64,000 bases of DNA from Sipunculus nudus (Eukaryota; Annelida; Sipuncula; Golfingiida; Sipunculidae). Positions within the stretch are counted from its first letter, which is position 1. Each line of letters begins with the position of its first letter. The position numbers and the translations under genes are program-made. A model generated the notes under the pieces. The model was not told the origin of the DNA. It worked only from the letters and a program-made list of their open reading frames with translations, and did no database searches. Of this stretch, positions 1 to 13,100 are shown one piece after another. The DNA is taken from positions 41,919,558-41,983,557 of the forward strand of contig CM049310.1 in the NCBI GenBank assembly GCA_026874595.1, given 5' to 3'.

Positions 1-59
1 GTAAATTTTTACACTTTAAACATGAACGAAGGACTTGTTTATCAATCTGGTCACTACCA

Positions 60-190
60 ATAAAATAAATAAAAAAGTTTAAAGTTTAACAAAATGTCAG
101 ATTTGAACTCAAACCTTCTTTATACTGGCTCATTAGTCAGATAATATGACAACTTGACCACAGATGTCATCCTGGGCCAGCCAACCCTTG
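60..190 (-). repeat. possible tRNA-derived SINE fragment
   Basis: Read on the minus strand, this stretch has an A-box-like TGGTCAAGTTG followed about 52 bases later by a B-box-like GAGTTCAAATC, the spacing of an internal RNA polymerase III promoter. The T-arm pairs only partly, and an A/T-rich tail follows. It may be a decayed tRNA-derived SINE lying in the intron after coding exon 6 of the esterase-like gene. A functional tRNA is unlikely. Confidence 0.25.
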
Positions 191-653
191 TTTATAAACA
201 CAAGGCAAGCAGGGTTGGCATATAAACCTGGTAAAACCAATTTTACCCAACCCATTGATTAAAACTTTAAAGATTTTACCAGTGTTTTGCTGAGTTTATT
301 ATGCAAACTTTTTTCCCAATGTGTATTTGCTTTTATCCGGCATGACCCAAGCCTAGTTTCTTTCTTCAATTTGTGAATACTTGTAGCAAGCCAAGTGGCT
401 CTGACCACATCACCCCTGTCTAAAAGAAGTCATTTTACCACTGACACTTTCACTTATTTTTAACTGTGCAGAACAGATCATTCTCAGCAATAGGAATTAG
501 GGGCAAAATCCAGGAAATCATGGATATACCTAGGTACTCAGCCCGAGTTTTACCCAGGTCAAACATGTACTGTCATGCCCCTGCAAGGCCAGTGCATTTA
601 CTCATTATCAGCATATGCTTGCCACTAGACCATAGGACTGCTTGAGCTGGAAA
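191..653. other. intron DNA, nothing recognised
   Basis: This is part of the intron downstream of coding exon 6 of the minus-strand gene. I see no exon with splice sites and no clear repeat structure. Confidence 0.5.
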
Positions 654-655
654 TA

Positions 656-986
656 CTGTGGTTGCCTTTTTATTTGTGAGGGTTTCAAATTTGCTATATT
701 TGCGAGGGGGAATTATTGTGAAAATAATACCTTGGTAAACAGAGGGCCTGTCGTCGAAGGCAAAGTTGAAAAGTAAAAGGCTGACAACATGATTACAAAT
801 ACACCCTTTATGTTCAGAGATTGATTTTAAAAGATGTCAGATCTTTCCAACTGTCTGCCATTAACGAACAATATTTTTATGTGCACAGATTTGTATTTGC
901 AAGACTGTGAAAAGGGAACCCTCGCTAAACAATGAAAAGGTGAAAATCACGAAATTTTTACCTCGCCAATATGAAGCCAACCACAG
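656..986. mobile_element. MITE with CTGTGGTTG ends and TA target duplication
   Basis: A 331-bp non-autonomous DNA element. The left end CTGTGGTTGCCTT and the right end, reversed, CTGTGGTTGGCTT form terminal inverted repeats flanked by TA on both sides (654-655 and 987-988). No coding capacity is visible. TA duplication points to a Tc1/mariner-like transposase. Internal 'GCGAGGG' stretches resemble the elements at 41.1-42.1 kb. The right end lies 15 bp inside the intron from the splice donor of coding exon 6. Confidence 0.7.
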
Positions 987-1008
987 TATACTGATCCTTT
1001 TCACTCAC

Positions 1009-1171
1009 TTGCTATTTTGCAGCCATCATTTGTGTTAATACCAATAATTGTAGGCACATTGTCAAATCGCCTCTGGTCTCTCATGTCAACAGGAGTTTCA
1101 GGCAGGAAAGGCCACACCCTGTGGTAGCCGCCATCTTGAACTGGACCCCACACTATCCCCAGCCCTCCAGC
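1009..1171 (-). CDS. esterase-like gene, coding exon 6
   Basis: 163 bp encoding residues 347-400, starting AGGLGIVWGPVQDGG and containing VPTIIGINTNDG. The acceptor is TTTTCCAG|GCT and the donor GCAA|GTGAGT, ending in phase 1. It matches the block holding the acidic member of the catalytic triad in cholinesterases; here the position is Asp395 (N-D-G instead of D-E-G). Confidence 0.8.
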
Positions 1172-4100
1172 CTGGAAAACAGTGTTCTCTTCAGTGTAGA
1201 AAGACATTTTGGTGATATCAGAATAAACCTAACGCTATAAGTCAAGAGAGTTGTTTTATATTTCATAATGGCCATAGTTTAATAACTAGATTATCTATTT
1301 ACACTGGGTTTATAATCAAGACCTAATTTAGGATATTTACCTAAAATATAATATCTACAGGTAAATATATAATAAAATAACATTATTTCATTCATCAAAA
1401 GTCAAAACAAATACATGTATTAGGAACCAATTCTGTTCAATCACTTAAGCAACCAAAGACTGTACGTGATACTGAGTAAGAATACTGCACTCTGATAGTA
1501 TCATCTCTGACATTCAGTATAATTTAAAATGTTCCAGTTGTTTCTCCATTTTATTCTGATGTGGCATAAGCTTGAACCAAGATAAGGTCACATTAATAAG
1601 TGACAACAATCAATTATTACCTGTACACCACCGAGTATCACCGCAATAACTAAATCAACAAACCTTGGGTTTGATCTGTTTCTGCACCTCTAGCATGGCC
1701 TGCCAAGATTTGGAATCGTTGTTCCTCAGACACTCCAGCATCAGGTAACTATCTGTGGACGGGCATCCCATCAGTCTACCAAACTCGAAAGCATATTCTC
1801 GTGGCCTCCAGTAGGGGTCGATGTAAGCAAAAGGACTCGTGTCAACTCCGCTCATTAAAATGGCCTGGTGATAGAAACCTGGAAAACAAAGCTATGGATG
1901 AAAACCTGACAGTATAATCAATAAAGGAGGAAATTATAAAAATTTTAAAAGAAATTATCTTTATTTATGTGGGACATTTTTTAAAGAAATTATTGAACAT
2001 TTATTTATTTAAATTATTTATATAATAAATAATAATATTATCTAAAATATTTAAGTATTTTTACTCTTATTGATAAAAACATCTTTTATGAAAAATTGTA
2101 TTCATCTGAATTCTAAATCAGGATTCCCCATATCTTATCAATGTGTAATCTAATGCATGTTTGTCTGAATGATAAACATGGACTATTTTCTTTTTTTAAA
2201 TTGAGGCTCCACTGCACTATAAATACAGGTGAAAGTAGCAATATGGGGGAAATTTTAAGATATATGTCTCGTGCATCTTCAAATGTTTGAATACTCTTGT
2301 TATTTTTGCTCTGTGAAGTTCTACACATATTTCTGCAGCCCTTTATATTTAAATAGAGTATAATAGTTATTGTTGATCTCGTTTTACATAATTTTTTTTA
2401 TAAATACTTCTTATATACAAAGTATCAGTGGGACAACTTATTCAAAACTTTATACACATATATTCTCCGAAGATTTCACCTTTTCCTCTGGATTTTGGTG
2501 ACAGCATATGAAGACCAACACTGGCAGCTCCAGTCCCATCACCAAATATGGTGATCTGGTCCGGATCTCCCTGAAACTGCCGGATATTCTGCTTAACAAA
2601 CTCTAATGCCAACTGTTGATCATGTAGACCCCAGTTACCAGGCCCGTACTCATCCTCAGTAGTTAAAAATCCTGAAATGAAAAATAAATATGATAAATTA
2701 AGGAAGAGAATCACCTTTTCAAAATTCACTTAATCTGCGAGTTCAAGTACACCATTAATTTCTGAAACATGATAAAGACCTTGCTTAGTCTGCAAAATGT
2801 ATCATAAGATATACCCGACATACCATGTGATTCAAACTGCATGCACAGAATCTAACTGCAAGTAACATTTTGTATGCATGCATGCATATGTACATGCAAT
2901 GTAAAGGTGTTATTTGTAATGTACTCAGAAGGTGTGTTGATGAATGTAACAAAAGTTTGACAGCTGAATCAAGTAGTCCAGGCCATTCCCACAATTCCTG
3001 GATATTAACTGGAGGAGATTTGTTCTGGGTAGAAATGACCTCTGGCAGAAGGGTGCCATGTATCATAACAAATTACAAAAGAGCACAAATTTTTTTACTG
3101 GTGCTGACTAACAGTACCATTATCTACTTCGGAATTACTAAGTGCTGTCACCTGCTGAGCATCTGTGAAACAATTTTACTGACTGCCAGAGTATATGACC
3201 TTATTTTACTGGCACCAGTATACAACCCTGTCCCGTGTCAAAAACTATTTACTTTGAGCAAAGTTGCTTAGATATGCATTTCAATCTATTTTATATATCC
3301 TAAAACCCATTACAAAGCTGACAAAAAGTTAAAACATATCATTACTTTACATGACTGTAAAATGTTATCAAGAATTAATATTTAAAGCCATTGATCATTA
3401 ATTACAGCAATATACAAACTGCACAGTTAAAAAAAAATAAAAATAAAGCAGTGAAGTAGCCTCAAAAGTCAAATTCATTTCCCTAATGCTTCTTCTGCCT
3501 GTACCATTACTATATTAAAGAAACTAGAATACAGGTAGTCAACAAGCGACTACCTGTATCCACCGAAACCAGAGTGGGATGGGTGAAGTGAGTCATGAAT
3601 AGAATGGCAAGAGGTAATAGAGAGAAGCGTGTTGCATATTAGCATGGACGTCTGCAGCCACAATGTGTATGTATGTGGTGCCACCTGCCACAAAATCTAG
3701 AAAGTTATCTAAATTGTTTACAATTGCATAATTTTAGGCAGATAAGTTACACCAATGCCAAGACATGAGGGATTTTATCCTACAGCAGGCAACAGACAGA
3801 CACTGTGCAAAAAAGTTTTGTGTATGATAAAGAGCTATGAGAGATCTATACACAGGCAAACTTTTAGGAGGACACGTCAAACCTGTCCTAAGATATTTAT
3901 AAGCCTGGATGTCTGCAGCCTGAACCTGAATGTAGGTGGCTCCACCTGCCACAAAATCGAAAAGCTATCCAAGATGTAAATACATGCAAAAATTTAGGCA
4001 GATAAGAGAAACCAAGATATGAGTGATTTTGTCCCACGGCAGACAAACTGACTGACGCTGTGTAAAAATGGTAGCAGGTGGGGCCACCAGGTTTGCATAT

Positions 4101-7100
4101 GATAAAGAGCTATGTGAGATCTATACACATGCAAAATTTCAGGAGGATATGTCAAACCAGTCCTGAGATACAAGCCTGGAAGTCTGCAGCCTGAAGGTGA
4201 AAGTAGGTGGAGCCACTTGTCATAAAATCACGAAAGCTATCCAGGATGAATACACATGCTAAATTTCAGGTTGATAAGTTCATTCACTTTGTTGATATGA
4301 GTGATTTTATCTCATGGCAGATAAACGGATGGACACTGTGCAATAATGGGAGCAGGTGGCACCACCATTTTTTATGTATGTTATAAAGCTATCCAAGGGC
4401 TTGTTTGTGCAAAATTTTTTCAGGATTGGTCAAACAAGTCCAATGATATGTGGCTTAATGTGTCAAAATAGATGCACAGATGGACGCACTAGAGAGAGGA
4501 AAGGTCAGAGGTCAATGCAAAATATTTTGGCTACAGTTCACATGTGACCCGATAATTGTGTAGAGTTTTGAAAAAATCTGTCAAGGGCAGTGGCGGTGGT
4601 GGCAGTGGTGGAACCCGATCAAAAACATAGTATCCGCAAACTTTGTTTTGGCGGATACAATTATAAACTCTATTAGTAAATATGTATCAGGAGTTTCATG
4701 AGAAATAGTAGCATTTTTGTAGGTAACCAAGGTGGCTCCAAATTGTGGTGACCTCATAAATATGCATGAATTTTGATGAGAATGTAAATCAGGTTAGAAA
4801 CTCTATTAGTAAATATGTATAATGAGTTTCATGAAAATCCATAGAATTTTTGGTAAGTCACCAAGGTGACTCCAAAGTGAGATGACCTCTGACACAATTA
4901 AATATGCACAAATTCTGCTGGAAATCAAACTTAGGCGAGATATCTTTTAATTAACATTTCTGATGAGTTTTATTAAAATCCTTCATATTCTTTGTAAGTT
5001 ATCCCAGCAACACTTAAAGGAGCGGAGAGACCTGTGAACTTATTTAATCAGTGGATGTTGCTCATAATTGAACTTTGGTGAGATAATCTGTTGGTAAGTA
5101 TTTATGGTGAGTTTTGCAAAAATCCATGAAAGCCCCACTACGTTATTGTGGCGACACTTAAAGTTAACAGACGGACAAACAGTTGGACAGTGAGTATACC
5201 ATAATACTCCTGTCATAGATGATTGGCATATAAAAGTATAAGATATCTGTAAGATAATGCATTATTTTTATGAACATATTCAAATTACCTAATGCTCCAA
5301 GACGATAGTTAAACGAGACAATGATGACCTCCCTTGTTGCCATGACTTGACCAGGTTGTTGCTGGGCAGACCCATACAGGAAGTCCCCGCCGTGAATCCA
5401 TACCATGACAGGGTATAATGTCCCCGGCTCATACCATGTTATCTGTAAATTATACATAAACCACACATTTAAACAGTGTACCAATTACATATAACAGCTA
5501 TGAATCCATACAGTGACAGGGTATAGCGTCCCAGGCTAGCTCATACCATGTTATCTGTAACACAAGGCCTACAGGCCTAGTGCAAACCTGTGCAACTGGA
5601 TAAACATCAGGGATATTGTTTTGATGCTGGACCATTACTTTTCAAGTAAATGTGTGAAAATGTATATGAACAATGCAAGTACTTAACATTTTGAACCAAA
5701 CTATAAGCACCAACTACATAAACTTCACAAAATACATAGATGTGCACAACACAAATTGATTGTATGTGGCATCACCAGTCTTGTGTAGGAGAAAGCCGTC
5801 TAAGATGAATGGACATGCAAAATTTCATTCAGAGACTTTAAACCACTCTTGGGCTATAAGCACAGATTCATGAAACCCAAAAACAATAGCGGTGGGTGCC
5901 ACAAGACTTGTCTACAAGGCCTACAGGCCTAATGCGAACCTGTTCAAGGTTTGGGAGTATCAATGGAGGTTTATTTTTTTTAATTTAAAATTGATCCCCT
6001 TACTTCCTGCCTATCTACCTTAGTCATTATGATTTCAGCGAAATGGAGGTTTCGGACCTGCAAGTTTCAGACTAGGACATTTTAAAACTAGGATATGAGT
6101 AGTCGACAAGCGACTACGTGTATCTGCAGAAATCAGAGTGGGACAGGTGAAGTGAGGCATAGATTTAGTGGAAAGGGAAAAAGAGTGAGGTGTGTTGCAT
6201 ATTAGCATGGATGTCTGCAGCGTAATCATAAATGTAGGTGGTGCCACCTGTCATAAAATCGAGAAAATTGTTCAGGATGTATAAACCTGCAAAATTCCAG
6301 GTGAATAAGTCAAACCACTGCTGAGACATGAGGGATTTTATCCCCAAGCAGATGAACAGATGGATGCTGAGCATAAGTGGTTGCAGGTGGCCCCACCACT
6401 TTTGCTTATGATGAAGAGCTATGTAAGATCTATAAACATGCAAAATTTTGGCCCAATCCGTCAAACGGTTCCTGAGATATGAGCCTGAATGTCTGCAGAA
6501 TAACATGAAAGTAGGTGGCGCCAACTGTCATAAAATTGAGAAAGCTGTCCAGGATGTATAAACCTGCAAAATTTCTGGCGGATAAGTCAAACCACTGCTG
6601 AAATATAAGTAATTTTATCCTAAGGCAGATAAACAGATGGAGGCCGAGCATAAGTGGTTGCAGGTGGCGCCACCACTTTTGCCTATGACGAAGAGCTATG
6701 TGAGATATATACACATGCAAAATTTTGGCCCAATCGGTCAAACTGTTCCCGAGACAAAAGCTTAGATGTATGCAGAGTAAACATGAATGTAGGTGGCGCC
6801 ACCTGTCATTAAATCAAACAAGCTGTTCAGGATGTATAAACCTGCAAAATTCCAGGTGAATAAGTCAAACCACTGCTGAGATATGAGGGATTTTATCCCC
6901 AAGCAGATGAACAGATGGACGCTGAGCATAAGTGGTTGCAGGTGGCCCCACCACTTTTGCTTATGATGAAGAGCTATGTAAGATCTATAAACATGCAAAA
7001 TTTTGGCCAAATCGGTCAAACGGTTCCTGAGATATGAGCCTGAATGTCTGCAGAATAACATGAATGTAGGTGGCGCCAACTGTCATATAATTGAGAAAGC

Positions 7101-10100
7101 TGTCCAGGATGTATAAACCTGCAAAATTTCTGGCGGATAAGTCAAACCACTGCTGAAATATGAGTAATTTTATCCTAAGGCAGATGAACAGATGGAGGCC
7201 GAGCATAAGTGGTTGCAGGTGGCGCCACCACTTTTGCCTATGACGAAGAGCTATGTGAGATATATACACATGCAAAATTTTGGCCCAATCGGTCAAACTG
7301 TTCCCGAGACAAAAGCTTAGATGTATGCAGAGTAAACATGAATGTAGGTGGCGCCACCTGTCATTAAATCAAACAAGCTGTTCAGGATGTATAAACCTGC
7401 AAAATTCCAGGTGAATAAGTCAAACCACTGCTGAGATATGAGGGATTTTATCCCAAAGCAGATGAACAGATGGACGCTGAGCATAAGTGGTTGCAGGTGG
7501 CCCCACCACTTTTGCTTATGATGAAGAGCTATGTAAGATCTATAAACATGCAAAATTTTGGCCAAATCGGTCAAACGGTTCCTGAGATATGAGCCTGAAT
7601 GTCTGCAGAGTAACATGAATGTAGGTGGCGCCAACTGTCATAAAATTGAGAAAGCTGTCCAGGATGTATAAACCTGCAAAATTTCTGGCGGATAAGTCAA
7701 ACCACAGCTGAGATATGAGTGATTTTATCCCAAGGCAGATGAACAGATTGACGCTGTGCATAAGTGGTTACAATTGGTGCCATCACTTTTGCCTATGATG
7801 AAGAGCTATGTGAGATCTATACACATGCAAAATTTTGGGCCAATTGGTCAAACGGTTCCCAAGATATGAGCTTTGATGTCTGCAGAGTAAACGTGAATGT
7901 AGGTGGCCCCACCTGTCATAAATTGAGATAGCTGTCCAGCTGTTCAGCAACATTGCATAAGCTCACAGGTCGCAAAAAATCTGATAATTTTTTAGATGAC
8001 AAATCTTGTGCAAAAAAATTGGTGATGCTAGCTCCTGCTATCATGCACAAGGCACGACGCAGGACGGACGACGCCACACCATTGCATAAGCTCACAGATT
8101 CGCTAAAAATGCAACCCAAGTTTCCACAAACAGCTGAAAGATATAGTTCCAATAATCTGGGAATTCTGCATCTAGACATTGTGTCTAGACGTCAAGACCC
8201 TGTGTCTAGACATCTAGACACATTGTCAAAACACCCCCCAGAGCCAGGTCAGTCGCCATGGTGATGTCTGGACCCCACCTGTTTGTACTGAGTGACCTCT
8301 TGACTTGGCTGCTGACAATCAGCATGTTCTCAAATCTGTTTACAAACACCGAAAGCCTTTTTCAATTGGCTACAATGCTTTTATAAAGCTGTATTTACCC
8401 AATCTATTCTAATAACACTGGCAGAACCCTACCATAGAATAATTCTTGTAAAGTTTAACCCAATCAGCTTAACAGTTTTATCATAAATCAGTGTATAAGC
8501 TAGAAGAGTTTATAATTACATTTTTGCTTGTAAAAAACAGATCAATGTAGGTGGCGCCACCAATACCTCAATTTCAGATATGACATATGTGACAAACATT
8601 GGTATAAAATTTGGTGATCATAGCTCTAGTTGTTTCTGAGATTTTAATTTTAGTTTCCTATTTTTGGACAGATCACTAATTTCAACCTCCTGTAACCCGG
8701 CAAAAAATCTCCAAACTGGAACCATTCAAACAAATTTGAGAGAGATTGTTCCAGGGATCATTTCTATGAAATATTGGATAATTTGGCTGGGCAGGTTCGG
8801 AGAAGAAGATTTTTAAAGCTTTTTTAGCTTTTTCCCTATAAAATCTAAGAAAATGCAGTTAGAAAAAAAAATAAACAAAATCCGATAGAGTTTTTCAGAT
8901 GACTGATTATTTACAAAAAAAATTTGTGATGCTAGCTCCTGCCATTTTTGAGATAGCAATGGTTAATGTACAGAGGACGCACGACGCACACGGCACAACC
9001 CCGCACCATCGCATAAGCTCACAGGTTCGCTAAAAACTATCAGAGATGTATGGACATACATAATATCAGAATATCAGGTAAATCACTCATGAGAAATAAA
9101 CAGTGACAAACACTGTGAAAAAAATTATTAATGGTAGTGCCACCAGTCTTGTAGATGAGGAAGCTATCCAATATGTATAGATATGCACAAATTTGGGCAG
9201 ATATATATAAAATCCCTCCTGAGAAATAAGCAAGGATATACACTTTGCAAAAACCACTGTAGGTGGTGACACTAGCCTTTTGTACAAGAAAGCCATCCAA
9301 GATGCATAGACAGGTCAAAATATCAGGCGGATACATCAAACTTCTCTTGAGTCAGGTAAACTGGTCTGACCAAGCTAAGCTGAGGCAAGTAGTTGCCCCA
9401 AGTCAAACAAAGCTTATTGCTATCTGCAGCTACTGCACTGAGTGAACTCTGGACCTGTACCTGGCTGCACTAAGTTATCTCTTGACCTGTGGCAAATCTG
9501 ATACAGTTGGCATTCTGCCAATGCTATAAAGACTAGACTGAAACTTGGCCTGTTGCCAAATCTGAAACAGTTGGCAGTTTACAAGCTATTTACAGATACA
9601 GACAAAATTTTGACATGTTACTAAATCTGATTATACATAGTAAAAGACTTATACTACAATGCTTTTTTCAAGCTTCATATTCAAAAATTTTTTTGTATCA
9701 AAATTTTTAGAATAATAGCAGATGCCGATTGAAAGCAAAATTAGAACACAGATATATTTTATTCATGGATTTATCTTACACATCACATAAGCTGGACATG
9801 GACACTAATTATTCATATTGCCTGTACAGCTCTGCTTATATACCCAACGCGCTCAGTTTGTAAATATATAATAAATCTAATAACTTTGATTACCAAAGTA
9901 TCTATCAGTCCTTTTATTGTAAATGTTCCAATAATTCTGCAAAAAAAAAATACTTTAAGTAAACTTGCACAAAGACTACCTGAGAAACATTTTTGTGCAG
10001 TGTTAGAAAGTAGGAACAACAGTTTTGCAGAAGAAGACTATTGCAGTCCTCAGTTTCAATAGGCTTACTAATGGCCACATGAACAATTTAAGCTTTTTAT

Positions 10101-13100
10101 GACTTTTCAAACAAGTGACCCATGGGTAATGATGCTCAGGTAACTAAGAATACATTCACAAAACAAATTTTATCATCTGAAAGCCGAATTTTGTAGGTTG
10201 TATCCCCATTTAACTGAAGCTTAGCTTGGAGGATATGGGTAACAGACCTAATTTAAGGTTTCTCAGGAGATTTTTCATAGACCTCCCTGGATGTCAAGTA
10301 AAAGATTCTAGATGCAATGGATACAACTTGTGTCCTGTTTACAGTTTACAATTGTGTAAAATTTGAAAAAAAATATTCCACGTGGCACCACCAGTCTGCA
10401 GGAACTCATAAAACACTCCTCGATGAATATGCATGCCAAGAATTATGGTGATCAATGCTTTAGTTGTTCTGGTACTGGAGCTTTTGTTACAATTTTTTTA
10501 TTATTATCGGGGGTTCATCTGGGCCCCATAGCTCGAGGGATACGGGTTACAGAGACCTAATTTTTGGATTTCAAGCAGTTTTTTCATGAACCTCCCAGGA
10601 TGTCAAGATAGAAGATTCTAGGTGCAATGGTTATGATTTGTGCCCTGTTAACAGACAGCCACATCTTTGAAAGTCTCAAAAATTGAGTAAAAAATCTTAC
10701 AAAAATCTGAAAAAAATGCAGGTGGCTCCACTAGTCTACAGGAAATGATGTAACAGTCATTGATCAATATGAAAGCAATGAATCATGGTGATCAATGCAA
10801 TAGTTGTTCAGATACCTGTTGTTCAGCTTTGGTATCAAAATTATAATTATTCTTGGGGGTAATTCTGAGCCCCATAACTCAGAGGATACAGGCATCAAAC
10901 CTAATTTCAGGATTCCAAGAAGATTTTGCTTGGACCTCCCTGGATGTGAAGTAAGAAGATTCTAGGTCCAAAGGTTACAATTTGTGCCTTGTTAACAGAC
11001 AACCACATCTCTGAAGGTCTCAAAAATTGAGAAAAAAAAAATAATAAAAATTTGGAAAAAAATACAGGTGGCACTACCAGTCTACAGGAACTGATGAAAC
11101 TCTCCATAATGAATATGCATGCAAAGAATTATGGTGATCAATGCATTAGTTGTTCAGGAACTGGAGCTTTTGTAACAAATTTTTAATTATTCTGGGGGGC
11201 TCATCGCGGCCTCATAGCTCAGAGGATATGGGTAACAGAGACCTAATTTCAAGTTCCACAGAGATTTTTCTGGGACCTCCTTGGATGTCAAGTTAGAAGA
11301 TTCTAGGTCTAGTGGTTAAGTTTTGTGCCTAGTTAAAGGACAACTGCTGATTTGAAGGTCTGAAAAATTTAGAAAAAAAATGCGTATAAATTTAAAAAAA
11401 AACAGACAGCACCACTGGTCTACAGGAAATGATTAAACACTCCATGATCAATCTGCATGCAAAGAACCATGGTGATCAATGCATTAGTTCTTCAGATATT
11501 GGAGATTTTGTTTTAAACTTTAATTAATGTAGGGGGTACTTGAGAATTCCATTACTCAAAAGATATGGGTAACAGAGACTTAATTTCTAGTTTTCTTGGA
11601 GAATTTTCATAGATCTCCTTGGATGTCAGGTAAAAAGCTTCTAAATCCAGTGGTGACGATCTGTGCCCTGTTAACGGACAGACAGAGGACAGACAAAGAG
11701 TGATCACTATAGCTCAGATAACTTTAATTATGAAATGAACCTAATCAACCCTACCCTAGGACAATTCTTGTGAAAAATTAAATCATTCAGCATGACAGTT
11801 TCATCATAAAACATGTTCAAGCTCAAAGAGGCTAAAATTACAAGGTTTATGCCTGTAAAAATCAGGTTGATGCGGGTGGTGCCATAAAAAACCTCAATAA
11901 CAAATAAGTCATGTGACCAACATTTGCAAAAATCTTGGTGATGCTGGCTCATTTTCATTTCTGAGATTGTCATGTTAGTGTGCTTATTTGGCCAAATGAA
12001 TGAGTTCAAATTCCTGCTACTCTGCCAAAATTAAATGAACCCAAACCATTTGAATAAACTTGAGAGATCTCATCTCTGGGATAATTTCTGTGATACTGAA
12101 TAACTTGGCTGAATGATTTCAGAGAAGATTTTCATTGGTTTTCTAGCTTTTACCCCATAAAAGGTAAGTCAATGCAGGTGGCGCCACAAAAACCTCGATC
12201 CCACAACATTTGATATGAATGTCCCTGATAACTACGACACTGCTCTTGTTGGAAATTAGAAAGTACATGTTTATAAATGTCTCCTCGATTGGCTCTGACT
12301 ATATTACTAAATTACAAGAGGTTTTGACATAAAACTCACATTTGGTGCATAAATGTTCATATACAGGCAGTCCTCACTGACGTTATGAGATGGATAATCA
12401 GGGATGTCCTCCCGGATGTTATCTAGCTCCTGTGGACATGCCGGACGAAAATAATTTGCCTCCCATGTGCCACCCCATCTAGGTCTCTTTGGCAGCTGAA
12501 AACATTAAACAAAACCATGACCTCTGCATGATACAAATTAGCATATTCAGGATAATGAATGTTCATTTATTCTAAATTTTCTCCTGCAAGTCATATACTG
12601 GTCATAACTATATCAAAAGTGTCAATAATAATCAAATTTTTGCAGACTTCTCTCTCATCTGCAGACAGATCATGATAACACATGAAGAGGTTAAACTTAA
12701 GAATATAAGATAATATAATTTGAACAATTCATTCAGCAAATGTTTCTGCTTTCAAATTGTAAATCAAATATAGCTATGGATGATTTCACATGCAACTTTC
12801 TTATGGTTATTGATATGGTTATCTCACGGAGACTCCTTGATAATACAGATCATTTATATGTTAAGCTTTTAACTTGGTATAACTGGGAACTTTTTGTATG
12901 ATCTATGGTCATCTGCCCATACAATTACAAGTAAATATGTACTTTTATGAGGAACATTGTGGGTAAAAGTCTCATTCCCATGATCAAAAGTTTTTACAAA
13001 TTACTTCCCACTCATAGCTCCATGGGGATGCAAGAGAGACAGGTTGCAAGGACCAGCTATTATACCAAGATGACACTAAATCAGTGGCGGATCCAGAGGG

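Noticed and set aside
2480-2671. Active carboxylesterase/acetylcholinesterase
   Set aside because: The nucleophile Ser is Gly and the acid Glu is Asp. Exon boundaries are well supported, so a mis-splice does not explain it.
6035-7761. Series of similar 70-119-codon minus-strand frames that look like a tandem gene family
   Set aside because: They repeat with the 555-bp DNA period, overlap one another in two frames, and match the non-coding repeat at 3.5-4.6 kb. They are open frames in a tandem repeat.
6097-7935. CRISPR array
   Set aside because: Eukaryotic context; the units are hundreds of bp of continuous repeat without unique spacers.
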